NCBI GenBank assembly: GCA_029939545.1
Contig: JAOZSS010000105.1
Span: 1 to 8,217 of the forward strand
Origin: Kiritimatiellia bacterium
Lineage (GTDB): Bacteria; Verrucomicrobiota; Kiritimatiellia; UBA8416; JABMPJ01
DNA length: 8,217 nucleotides
Reading direction: 5' to 3'
How positions within the stretch are numbered: position 1 is the stretch's first letter; each line of letters starts with the position of its first letter. The notes beneath the pieces were generated by a model. That model did not search any database. It saw only the letters and a list, made by a program, of their open reading frames with translations, and was not told the DNA's origin. The position numbers and the translations under genes are program-made. Shown piece by piece: positions 1-5,812 of this stretch.

Positions 1-140
1 TGCTCTGGTAGCGGGTCCCGCTGTCGCAGAGCATCGTGACGATCGTATGCCCGGGCCCCATCTGCTTTGCGAGCTTCAGCGCGCCCATGACGTTCACGCC
101 ACTCGAGCCTCCCACGCAGAATCCGTCGAGCTTCAGTAGA
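1..140 (-). other. cysK: C-terminal fragment of cysteine synthase (CysK-type, PLP-dependent) joined in frame to the SNF2 gene
   Basis: Residues from about 888 of the open frame read DGFCVGGSSGVNVMGALKLA, and shortly after GPGHTIVTMLCDSGTRYQS. This matches the end of O-acetylserine sulfhydrylase/cysteine synthase: the GGSSG loop carries the serine that contacts the PLP ring nitrogen, and the IVT-LCD-G-RYQS strand follows it. The first roughly 260 residues of a CysK are missing, including the PLP lysine and the phosphate-binding GTGGT loop. The fragment therefore cannot be a working enzyme unless supplied otherwise. The join falls within a stretch (DLLKLDG) that fits either family, so its exact base cannot be fixed; the right boundary given is approximate. 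The gene continues beyond the window edge. Identification of the family is confident from the motifs. Whether the fragment is a true fusion, a decayed remnant or an assembly misjoin is not decidable here. Confidence 0.85.
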
Positions 141-2788
141 TCGAGATGGCAGCAGGTCTGACGCAGGCGCATGAGGAGTGTCAGGATTTCCATGCGACTC
201 TGGTTGAACCCCTTCTTCTTGATCATGCTGGAAATCTTGCGGCGTGAAGCCTCGAGCAGTTCTTTGTAGACGGCGGATTGGTCGGGCGAGAGCTGACAGG
301 TGGAAATGCGCTCGATCTTGGGTGGTAGATCCTTGGCCACGTCGATCTTGAGTCGACGCATCAGGAAGGGCTGGAGCTTGCGGCGTAACCGTCTCTGCGC
401 GGCCTCGGCCTCCAGTCCGCCCCGTGAGATGGGCTGCTCGTAGAGATGTCGGAAGACATCGTGCGCTCCGAGGTAGCCGGGGTTCAGGAAGTCCATGATC
501 GACCAGAGATCGGATACGCTGTTTTCCATCGGCGTACCGGTCAGCACGATGCGCTGCCGCGCGCGCAGCCGCTTGGCGGCAATGGCGTTCTGTGTGGCGC
601 GGTTCTTGATGTGTTGCGCTTCATCGAGGATCAGTGCGCAGAACTCGTGGTCGCCGTAGTATTTGAGGTCGCGCCGCAACAGCGCGTAGGAGGTGATGGC
701 CAGATCGGCATCGCCCAGCTCCTCCCACAGGTCGTGCCGGTCCTTGCCGCTGATCTCCAGGACGGTGAGGTCGGGGGTGAACTTGCGCGCCTCGGCCGCC
801 CAGTTGCCGACCAGGCTGGTGGGGCAGACCACGAGGGCGGGCCGTCCGTCCGACTCCGGGTCGATCCGTTGGAGCTGCAGCCAGGTGAGCGCCTGCAGCG
901 TCTTGCCCAGCCCCATCTCGTCCGCGAGGATGGCCCCAAACCCATTCGCTTCCATGAAACGCATCCAGCTCACCCCGGTCTTCTGGTAAGGACGCAGGAT
1001 GCCGTCCAGTGGAGGCTCCAGCGCAATGGGCTCCATCTTGGAGTGGCGGTTGGCTTTGGTGGCCTGTTTGCGCCACTCCTGCTCCGCCTCGATATCCACG
1101 CCGTCGAGCGCGTCGAGGGAGGACTGAACAAACGGCGCGTAGAGGTCGCTGACGCGGAAGCAGCCCGGCTGGTCGGTGGCGATGCCGGCGCAGTCTTCGA
1201 AGACGCCGGTCATCGAATCGACGGCATCGCCATCGATCAGGAGATAGCTGCCGTTACGCTCGATGAAAGATTCCCCTTTACGCAGGGCGCGCTGGATGTC
1301 CACGGCGGAGATGCTGGCGCCCTGCATGTCCTCGAAGTCGAAGCTGACATCGAACCACCCGGCATCCTCGTCGGGCTGGATGTGGGCCACCGGCGCAATG
1401 AAATCCATATCGTCGAGGAACGAGCTCACGCGTCCCTCGATATCAATCTTCCATCCTAGTCGGCGCAGGGCCGGCATGTGACCGCCCAGGAAGTTCATCA
1501 CCTCGCGCTTGCTGACAATGTGCGTGAGGTCGTCGCCGACCACCCCCACGAATCCAGTCGGACGAAGCTGCTGTAGCGCTATCTGTTCGCGCGGCCGGTT
1601 GCGCACCTCGTAGCGCATCAGGTCGTCCGGGTCGGGCAAGGCAAACCCGGTACGGGAGTCGGGTTTGTCGGCAACGAAATCCAGGCCGTCGTAGACCGCA
1701 TAGAGCACCGCGGAGAGTGATGCGGGGGATCCACTGACCTGTAGGCGGAACGATGGCGTGCCGGGGTCGACGGTGAACAGGTCCAGCGAAAGGTCAGACT
1801 CTACGACCGTATGCTCTTGGATTCTTGGCAGCTCGGCCCTGAGAAACCGCATGACATCCCTGCGCGGCACAATGATCGGCTCGTGGTAGATGGCGTGGTA
1901 GGGGCCGGGCAGGACGGATTCCAACGGCCAGAAATGGCCACCGCCATACACCCAGCCCTCGCGGCCGTGGACGATGTAGGCCGGGAATTCACCGGGCTGG
2001 ATGAAGGGCAGTTCGGTATGCGTCATCAGGATCAGCTCGCCGTTCTCGCGGTCGAGGTCCATTCGCAGATGCATCTTCATGGGGGTCTCGCCCACCTGGA
2101 AGCCCTTGCCGTCGGCGCAGTGGATCGGGCGTCCGGCGTGGAGACGGATAACGTTCACGAAGTCGGGCAGCTTGAGCTCCATGGCGTGCTGGACGGGACC
2201 TTCGGCAATGTCCTCCATCACGAAGAGCAGGTTCTCGTCCCGTTTGCTGAAGGTGAAGGGCGTCTCGGTGTTGACCTGGTCGACGGGGACGATTTTGCGG
2301 CGTATGACCATGTCGCATGTGACGTTCACGAAGCCGCGGGGGAGGGTGGCGTTCCAGTCGGAGGCAAGGGTGACCCGTAACCCCGCCGGTGTCGCACCTG
2401 GGGTATCCTGGGATACGCGCTGGATGTAGTCGCCTTCGTCAATGTTGGAGAGTCGTTCGGCCTGGCGCATCTCGGCGAGATACTTGGCCTCGCGGAGCGG
2501 ATCCGTAGCGCGCTTGATGAGCATCAGCGCCACGGCAATGACGTGCGTGCAGACGAGGCCCCGCTCCTTGTTGGTGTAGCAGGGACACTCATTTTGAACC
2601 AGGCCGCCCGGCAGAATCTTCAGCGCGGTCACGAGTTCGCGATTGCTCGCCAGGACGCTGCCGCGGATATAGGGGGCCTCAAATTCGGCCTTGAGCACAT
2701 TACCGCTTTCGAGGCTGCGCTCGGCATCCCTCACCACGTCGGCACCGGCCCAATTGATGAGCAGTTTGCGTGTAAAAGGCACTTTCAC
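2..2788 (-). CDS. SNF2-family SWIM-domain helicase-like ATPase, lacking its second lobe and running in frame into a CysK fragment
   Basis: The reading frame is open for 929 codons and leaves the window at the left edge. SNF2 ATPases use ATP to translocate on DNA and remodel protein-DNA complexes; no specific substrate can be inferred. Residues 68-82 form a SWIM zinc finger (CxCx9CxH: C68, C70, C80, H82). Around 470-590 lies a bacterial SNF2-associated region (WFDVSFDFED at 478). The first RecA lobe follows: LRPYQKTG at 598, Walker A ADEMGLGKT at 622-630, DEAQ at 722-725, TGTPMEN at 750-756, and LRLRQTCCH near 873-881. In the family this is followed by the second lobe (DGST, LLSLKAGG and RAHRIGQ-like motifs). 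Here the frame instead becomes cysteine synthase from about residue 884-890, so the enzyme as read could not be an active helicase. The start is GTG 2788, with no clear Shine-Dalgarno. GTG 2782 is an alternative, with GGA 8 nt upstream. A TATAAA at 2803-2798 could be a -10 of a near-leaderless transcript, but its -35 is poor. Family call sure; exact start uncertain. Confidence 0.88.
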   Translation of the reverse strand, partial: MKVPFTRKLLINWAGADVVRDAERSLESGNVLKAEFEAPYIRGSVLASNRELVTALKILPGGLVQNECPCYTNKERGLVCTHVIAVALMLIKRATDPLREAKYLAEMRQAERLSNIDEGDYIQRVSQDTPGATPAGLRVTLASDWNATLPRGFVNVTCDMVIRRKIVPVDQVNTETPFTFSKRDENLLFVMEDIAEGPVQHAMELKLPDFVNVIRLHAGRPIHCADGKGFQVGETPMKMHLRMDLDRENGELILMTHTELPFIQPGEFPAYIVHGREGWVYGGGHFWPLESVLPGPYHAIYHEPIIVPRRDVMRFLRAELPRIQEHTVVESDLSLDLFTVDPGTPSFRLQVSGSPASLSAVLYAVYDGLDFVADKPDSRTGFALPDPDDLMRYEVRNRPREQIALQQLRPTGFVGVVGDDLTHIVSKREVMNFLGGHMPALRRLGWKIDIEGRVSSFLDDMDFIAPVAHIQPDEDAGWFDVSFDFEDMQGASISAVDIQRALRKGESFIERNGSYLLIDGDAVDSMTGVFEDCAGIATDQPGCFRVSDLYAPFVQSSLDALDGVDIEAEQEWRKQATKANRHSKMEPIALEPPLDGILRPYQKTGVSWMRFMEANGFGAILADEMGLGKTLQALTWLQLQRIDPESDGRPALVVCPTSLVGNWAAEARKFTPDLTVLEISGKDRHDLWEELGDADLAITSYALLRRDLKYYGDHEFCALILDEAQHIKNRATQNAIAAKRLRARQRIVLTGTPMENSVSDLWSIMDFLNPGYLGAHDVFRHLYEQPISRGGLEAEAAQRRLRRKLQPFLMRRLKIDVAKDLPPKIERISTCQLSPDQSAVYKELLEASRRKISSMIKKKGFNQSRMEILTLLMRLRQTCCHLDLLKLDGFCVGGSSGVNVMGALKLAKQMGPGHTIVTMLCDSGTRYQS

Positions 2789-2857
2789 TATCCGGCGTTT
2801 ATAGCACAGAGGCGGATGGGAAGAAAAGCTCAGAGCTGGTCAGAAGAGAAATTTGGC

Positions 2858-2873
2858 TCTTCCGAAGAATCTG
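2858..2873 (+). repeat. Left arm of a 16-bp inverted repeat flanking the group II intron remnant
   Basis: TCTTCCGAAGAATCTG here is the exact reverse complement of positions 3549-3564. Similarity continues imperfectly outward, with an AAATTT block on both sides, to about 27 nt. The arms lie outside the intron remnant, about 675 bp apart. They look like two opposite copies of a dispersed short repeat rather than transposon ends, because no transposase lies between them. Confidence 0.6.
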
Positions 2874-2877
2874 GTGC

Positions 2878-2894
2878 GCCAAGCAAAGCTTGGC
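2878..2894 (+). terminator. Short hairpin, possible relic terminator upstream of the intron
   Basis: GCCAAG and CTTGGC form a perfect 6-bp stem around a 5-nt loop, followed by TGTTTCT, a weak T-rich tract. No plus-strand gene ends here: the neighbour to the left is the divergent SNF2 gene. If it is a terminator it belongs to something lost. The stem is short, so it may be chance. Confidence 0.3.
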
Positions 2895-2925
2895 TGTTTC
2901 TAACTGAATGAAAGGAGTCAGTCAT

Positions 2926-3486
2926 GTGAATTGATCGTTGCACATGAAGCCAACCCAGCGGTGATCGGGGGTAACCCCGGCGTCGAAGCCTGGGAAGGCG
3001 AACGCGTGAGCCGTAGCGCAAGCGAACTCGAATCGACCGCGTTACGCAAGTCGAGGGTGACCAGTCTTCCAGATGTGCTGAAGCCAGCACTTGCCGGGAA
3101 GAAATGATCGAATGCACCGGCAAGGCCCTCCGGGGTGAAAGGAGACAGCGCACGCGGAAAGAACAGCCAGGAACTTGGGAGATCCGCCGTGATGTCGGGC
3201 AAGCCGACAAGCCCGTGGGGGAATCAATAACTTCGGGGGTGGTCGCGTGTGGGAGTCGGAGAGGCTTGTAGTAGTGATGAAGCGGGGTAACTCCCGTGGA
3301 GCAAAGGGGCCTCGGCGGAAGACGAGCTGAGTGAGAAGAGCGGGGAACTGATTGGTGAAACCTATGACAGAAGAAGCGACGGACTACTATCGCATCGACG
3401 ATAGGCTCCTGCCGCCTAAACTCGCCGCGCTGAGACAGAAGCTGAGTCAAAAGGCCAAACAGGAGGAGCGATTTCGCTTCTACAGT
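2926..3486 (+). mobile_element. 5' part of a group II intron, truncated inside its reverse transcriptase gene
   Basis: This stretch has no open gene but looks like intron RNA. It has many short GC stems, including CGGGG-GTAA-CCCCG at 2966-2979 with a GNRA-type loop and GCC-TGGGAA-GGC just after. It leads directly into the start of a group II maturase gene at 3364, as expected for a gene inside domain IV. The likely 5' end is GTGAA at 2926, which departs from the usual GTGYG, so that boundary is approximate. The right end is where the maturase similarity stops, near 3486. No domain V or VI sequence (the catalytic hairpin with its GAAA loop, and the branch-point helix) is found downstream. The element cannot splice or move by itself. 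The class was not determined. Confidence 0.72.
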
Positions 3487-3498
3487 CCAAATGCTTAG
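3364..3498 (+). pseudogene. ltrA: Truncated group II intron reverse transcriptase/maturase, first 44 residues only
   Basis: The peptide begins MTEEATDYYR and contains LPPKLAALRQKLSQKAKQ followed by FRFY. This is the characteristic N-terminus of group II intron-encoded proteins (LPEK...LRQKL..KAKQEP-FRFY). The family is normally 400-600 residues and continues with reverse-transcriptase blocks 1-7 and a maturase X domain. Here it leaves the family after FRFY and ends four residues later at TAG (SPNA, stop). The catalytic YADD motif and everything after it are missing. The frame is open upstream to GTG 3355, which gives VKPM, so the true start is either that GTG or ATG 3364. It is a dead remnant; no intact copy is in this window that could act on it. 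Confidence 0.8.
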
Positions 3499-3548
3499 TC
3501 ATCGAAAAGATCTTGCCTGCCGGGCAGTATATTCCCCATTTCTACCCA

Positions 3549-3564
3549 CAGATTCTTCGGAAGA
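3549..3564 (+). repeat. Right arm of the 16-bp inverted repeat flanking the intron remnant
   Basis: CAGATTCTTCGGAAGA is the exact reverse complement of 2858-2873. It runs on into AAATTTAGCCGCGAAAGAG, which leads into the hairpin at 3582-3660. This arm is therefore part of a longer repeat-like block, of which the left arm is only a piece. Confidence 0.6.
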
Positions 3565-3581
3565 CCCAGAAATTTAGCCGC

Positions 3582-3660
3582 GAAAGAGCGCAGAGAAAGA
3601 GGGGCTTGAACCACGGAGTGGTTCAGTATTCTTCCCTCTTTGCGTTCCGTGCGCTCTTTC
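3582..3660 (+). repeat. Long imperfect inverted repeat (hairpin) before def
   Basis: The outer stem pairs GAAAGAGCGCA (3582-3592) with TGCGCTCTTTC (3650-3660), then AGAGGG with CCCTCT across an uneven internal loop. Nested inside is a perfect 8-bp stem, TGAACCAC (3607-3614) with GTGGTTCA (3618-3625), around a GGA loop. The GCCGCGAAAGAGCGCAGAG wording resembles short intergenic repeats dispersed in many environmental bacterial genomes; that is from memory. It ends 73 bp before the def start. It may be a mobile repeat, a terminator for the lost upstream element, or both. Confidence 0.65.
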
Positions 3661-3723
3661 ATGGCCAATTCCCTTCCGAATGCATGTTGAATCGGAGGTC
3701 AGGCATGCGGTAGCCTATTTGAA

Positions 3724-3729
3724 AGGAGG
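3724..3729 (+). promoter_or_regulatory. Ribosome binding site that sets the def start
   Basis: AGGAGG sits 4 nt before ATG 3734, inside a run of purines. It supports starting def at ATG 3734 instead of the in-frame ATG 3680, which would add 18 residues with no similarity to the family and has no binding site. Confidence 0.75.
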
Positions 3730-3733
3730 GGGG

Positions 3734-4282
3734 ATGGCGGTGGAATACGATATCATCACGTACGGCAACAAGCTGCTGCGGCGCAAGGCGACGCGGGTCG
3801 AGGAGGTCAACGACGAGACCCGCGCGCTGGCGCAGGATTTGCTGAAGACGATGTATGCCTCGGATGGGCTGGGATTGGCCGCCGAGCAGGTTGGCCGCGA
3901 CGAGGCGATCTGTGTCATTGATATCCCCCCCATGCGCGACGAAGAGACCGGTACGCCGATGCGCGAGAATCCCGACGTACGCATGCCGCTGGTCCTGGTG
4001 AATCCCCGCATCATCGAACGTGACGGTGAGCAGGTGGGGTCGGAGGGCTGCCTCAGCTTTCCTGGAATCTTTGTCTCCGTGAAGCGCGACGATACGGTAA
4101 CCGTGTCGTATCTCGACATGGAGAACGAGCCGCGGACCGCGCGGGCGACCGGATTGCTGGCACGCGCGATCCAGCACGAACTGGATCACTTGGACGGGGT
4201 CCTGCTGGTCGACCGCATGTCGGCCGTCCAGAAGGTTGCCGTGGCCGGTAAGCTGAAGAGGCTGCGTAAGCAGCGGAAGTGA
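3734..4282 (+). CDS. def: Peptide deformylase
   Basis: A cytoplasmic metalloenzyme that removes the formyl group from the N-terminal methionine of nascent proteins. It has 182 residues, a usual length. All three family motifs are present: GLGLAAEQ at 45-52 (motif 1, with E where many members have P), EGCLSFPG at 104-111, and HELDH at 148-152. Cys106, His148 and His152 are the metal ligands and Glu149 the catalytic base. Residues about 65-84 form a charged insert between strands (PPMRDEETGTPMRENP), as seen in some members of the family. The C-terminus is basic (KLKRLRKQRK). No fmt gene follows, unlike the common def-fmt pair. The downstream neighbour is the convergent parA, separated by a long hairpin. 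No convincing promoter was found; the hairpin repeat lies just upstream. Identification is secure. Confidence 0.97.
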   Translation: MAVEYDIITYGNKLLRRKATRVEEVNDETRALAQDLLKTMYASDGLGLAAEQVGRDEAICVIDIPPMRDEETGTPMRENPDVRMPLVLVNPRIIERDGEQVGSEGCLSFPGIFVSVKRDDTVTVSYLDMENEPRTARATGLLARAIQHELDHLDGVLLVDRMSAVQKVAVAGKLKRLRKQRK

Positions 4283-4287
4283 AGGCT

Positions 4288-4342
4288 TGGAGGCGGGGTG
4301 CCCTCACCCTGCTCTCTGCGGCCTGAGGGCAGGCCGCCTCCA
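4288..4342. terminator. Long hairpin between convergent def and parA, probable bidirectional terminator
   Basis: TGGAGGCGG (4288-4296) pairs with CCGCCTCCA (4334-4342), and inside it TGCCCTCA (4299-4306) pairs with TGAGGGCA (4324-4331), with GG facing GG between the two stems and a 17-nt loop. It starts 6 bp after the def stop and ends 21 bp from the parA stop, the expected position for a shared terminator. Neither side has a strong T run (GTTTCGGG on one side, AGCCTTCACTT on the other), so termination by this hairpin is inferred from position and stem strength. Confidence 0.65.
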
Positions 4343-4362
4343 GTTTCGGGCGCAAGACGTTG

Positions 4363-5247
4363 CTAAACGGTCTCGCCTTCTTCTCGCGTCACTCGCTCCA
4401 CCGGGGCGAGCTCGGTGGTGGCGCTTTTCGGCTCAGGCTGGTGTGTGCCCGATCGGGCGTCCGAGCGCGCGAGGAATTCATCGGCGAATGCCTGGTAGGC
4501 CTTGGCGCCGCGTGAGTGCTTGTCGTACTCGATGATGGATTGGCCGTAGCTGGGCGCCTCGCTCAGCCGAACGTTGCGTGGGATCGTGGTTTCGTAGACC
4601 GTCGCGCCGAAATGCTTGCGGACCTCCTCTACGACCTCGCCGGAGAGGCGGGTGCGCCCGTCGAACATGGTCATCAGGATGCCTTTGATCTCGAGGCGAG
4701 GATTGGCACCGCTGTCGCGTAGCTGGCGTATGATCCGGGTCATAACGCTGAGCCCTTCCAGCGCATAATACTCACACTGCATCGGGATCAACGCCCCGTG
4801 CGCCGCGGTCAGCGCGTTCATGGTGAGGATACCCAGCGCGGGCGGACAGTCCATGAGTACGAGATGATAGCGCCCGGCCATGATCAGTGGCTCCAGGGCC
4901 CGGGTCAGGCAGTGGAGGTAGTTGCTCTGGCGCGCGACATCGACCTCCGACCCCGCGAGATCCAGCTCGGACGGGATGATGTCGAGCCCCGTCACCATGG
5001 TGGGCTGCAGCAGGTCAAGCGCGCTACCTTGTCCGAGCAGGGCGCGGTAGAGGCTGGCACCCTCCTGGATTGGCAACCCGAGTCCGCTTGTGGCGTTGGC
5101 TTGTGGGTCCAGATCGATCAAGAGCACCTGCAGGCCGCGCTGCGCCAGGCAGGCCGCCATGTTTACGGTCGTCGTCGTCTTGCCGACGCCACCTTTCTGA
5201 TTGACGACAGCTATAACGCGCGTTGTGATTGGGGTGGTGTCGATCAA
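4363..5247 (-). CDS. parA: ParA/Soj-family ATPase
   Basis: A deviant-Walker ATPase of the ParA/MinD family. Soj-type members segregate chromosome origins with ParB, but relatives also position other cell components. It has 294 residues. The deviant Walker A is KGGVGKTT (18-25), Walker A' is LIDLDPQANAT (43-53), and Walker B is LVLMDCPPALG (129-139, Asp133). The conserved VRLSEAPSYG lies at 226-235. A poorly conserved charged tail follows from about 262. It starts with TTG 5247, one base after the leuD stop. GAGG within the end of leuD (5257-5260) is its ribosome binding site, 9 nt away. This points to co-expression with leuCD. The usual partner parB does not follow: the next gene is convergent def. 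Family assignment is certain; the chromosome-segregation role is probable but unproven without a ParB partner. Confidence 0.93.
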   Translation of the reverse strand: MIDTTPITTRVIAVVNQKGGVGKTTTTVNMAACLAQRGLQVLLIDLDPQANATSGLGLPIQEGASLYRALLGQGSALDLLQPTMVTGLDIIPSELDLAGSEVDVARQSNYLHCLTRALEPLIMAGRYHLVLMDCPPALGILTMNALTAAHGALIPMQCEYYALEGLSVMTRIIRQLRDSGANPRLEIKGILMTMFDGRTRLSGEVVEEVRKHFGATVYETTIPRNVRLSEAPSYGQSIIEYDKHSRGAKAYQAFADEFLARSDARSGTHQPEPKSATTELAPVERVTREEGETV

Positions 5248-5248
5248 C

Positions 5249-5800
5249 TCAGCGATCCTCGATCATGCCGGCTTCCCGGGCGTAGGCGAAAATGCCGCCG
5301 GCGCTAACCACGGGGGCCACATCGCCGATGGGCTTCAGGTCGTAGACGGTGCCATCGGCAGCCGTCAGTGTGCCGCCGCCGATATCGAGCGTGGCCTCGT
5401 CCCCGGTCTTGAACAGGTCGGCCAGGCGCACCTGCGACTCCATGGGATACAGCTCGCCGGTCGCCACGGCATTGCGGAAGAAGATGCGGGCATAGGATTC
5501 GGCCACCACGGCCTTCAAGCCTGCGGCACCAAGCGAAAGCGGCGCATGCTCGCGGGAGGATCCGCAGCCGAAGTTGCGTCCCGCAATCACGATTGGGAAG
5601 GCCGTCTCCATCTGGCCTTCCTCGACGAACGGCGGATAGTCATCCGGCAGTCCGATCAGGGCGTAGGAGCCGAGTATCTTGTACTCCTCGGGAATGGTCG
5701 GTACCAGGTTCAGGTGCTGGGCCGGGATGATCTGGTCGGTGTCGATGTTGTCACCCACCACGTAAACCTTGCCGCTAATGACCGGGGCTGCGTCACTCAT
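5249..5800 (-). CDS. leuD: 3-isopropylmalate dehydratase small subunit
   Basis: The swivelling-domain subunit of isopropylmalate isomerase, which with LeuC converts 2-isopropylmalate to 3-isopropylmalate in leucine synthesis. It has 183 residues. NIDTDQIIPA lies near 18-27, GRNFGCGSSREHAP at 74-87 and FFRNAVATGE at 107-116. The loop after HLNLVP (29-34) contributes to substrate choice in this family. The segments LGSYALIGLP, VAESYARIFFRNAVATGE, LKPIGD and AGGIFAYAR recall plant chloroplast small subunits and differ from the longer enterobacterial LeuD of about 200 residues. This comparison is from memory. The start ATG 5800 has GGAG at 5809-5812, 8 nt away, which directly follows the leuC stop (12-nt gap). 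Homoaconitase-like or 2-methylmalate dehydratase activity is a less likely alternative. Confidence 0.95.
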   Translation of the reverse strand: MSDAAPVISGKVYVVGDNIDTDQIIPAQHLNLVPTIPEEYKILGSYALIGLPDDYPPFVEEGQMETAFPIVIAGRNFGCGSSREHAPLSLGAAGLKAVVAESYARIFFRNAVATGELYPMESQVRLADLFKTGDEATLDIGGGTLTAADGTVYDLKPIGDVAPVVSAGGIFAYAREAGMIEDR

Positions 5801-5812
5801 AGTCTCTACTCC

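Noticed and set aside
446..1459. Long plus-strand open frame of 337 codons
   Set aside because: It lies antisense to the SNF2 coding region, whose motifs are unmistakable on the minus strand. Its own translation matches nothing I know and comes from high-GC codon bias.
2543..2911. Plus-strand open frame of 122 codons spanning the SNF2 start region
   Set aside because: Most of it is antisense to the SWIM zinc finger coding region. No motif, no ribosome binding site.
2830..3450. Minus-strand open frame of 206 codons between SNF2 and def
   Set aside because: It runs antisense through the group II intron RNA and the start of its maturase. Its Arg/Ser/Pro-rich product is the type often wrongly annotated opposite such introns.
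2858..3564. Composite transposon or insertion sequence bounded by the 16-bp inverted repeat
   Set aside because: No transposase frame lies between the arms, no target duplication is visible outside them, and the contents are explained by the group II intron remnant.
3687..3716. Promoter for def (TTGAAT, 18-nt spacer, TAGCCT)
   Set aside because: The -10 box matches poorly, and the implied transcript start would fall at about the Shine-Dalgarno sequence, leaving no usable leader.
3680..3733. Extended N-terminus for peptide deformylase from ATG 3680
   Set aside because: No ribosome binding site there and no family similarity in the extra 18 residues, while ATG 3734 has AGGAGG directly before it.
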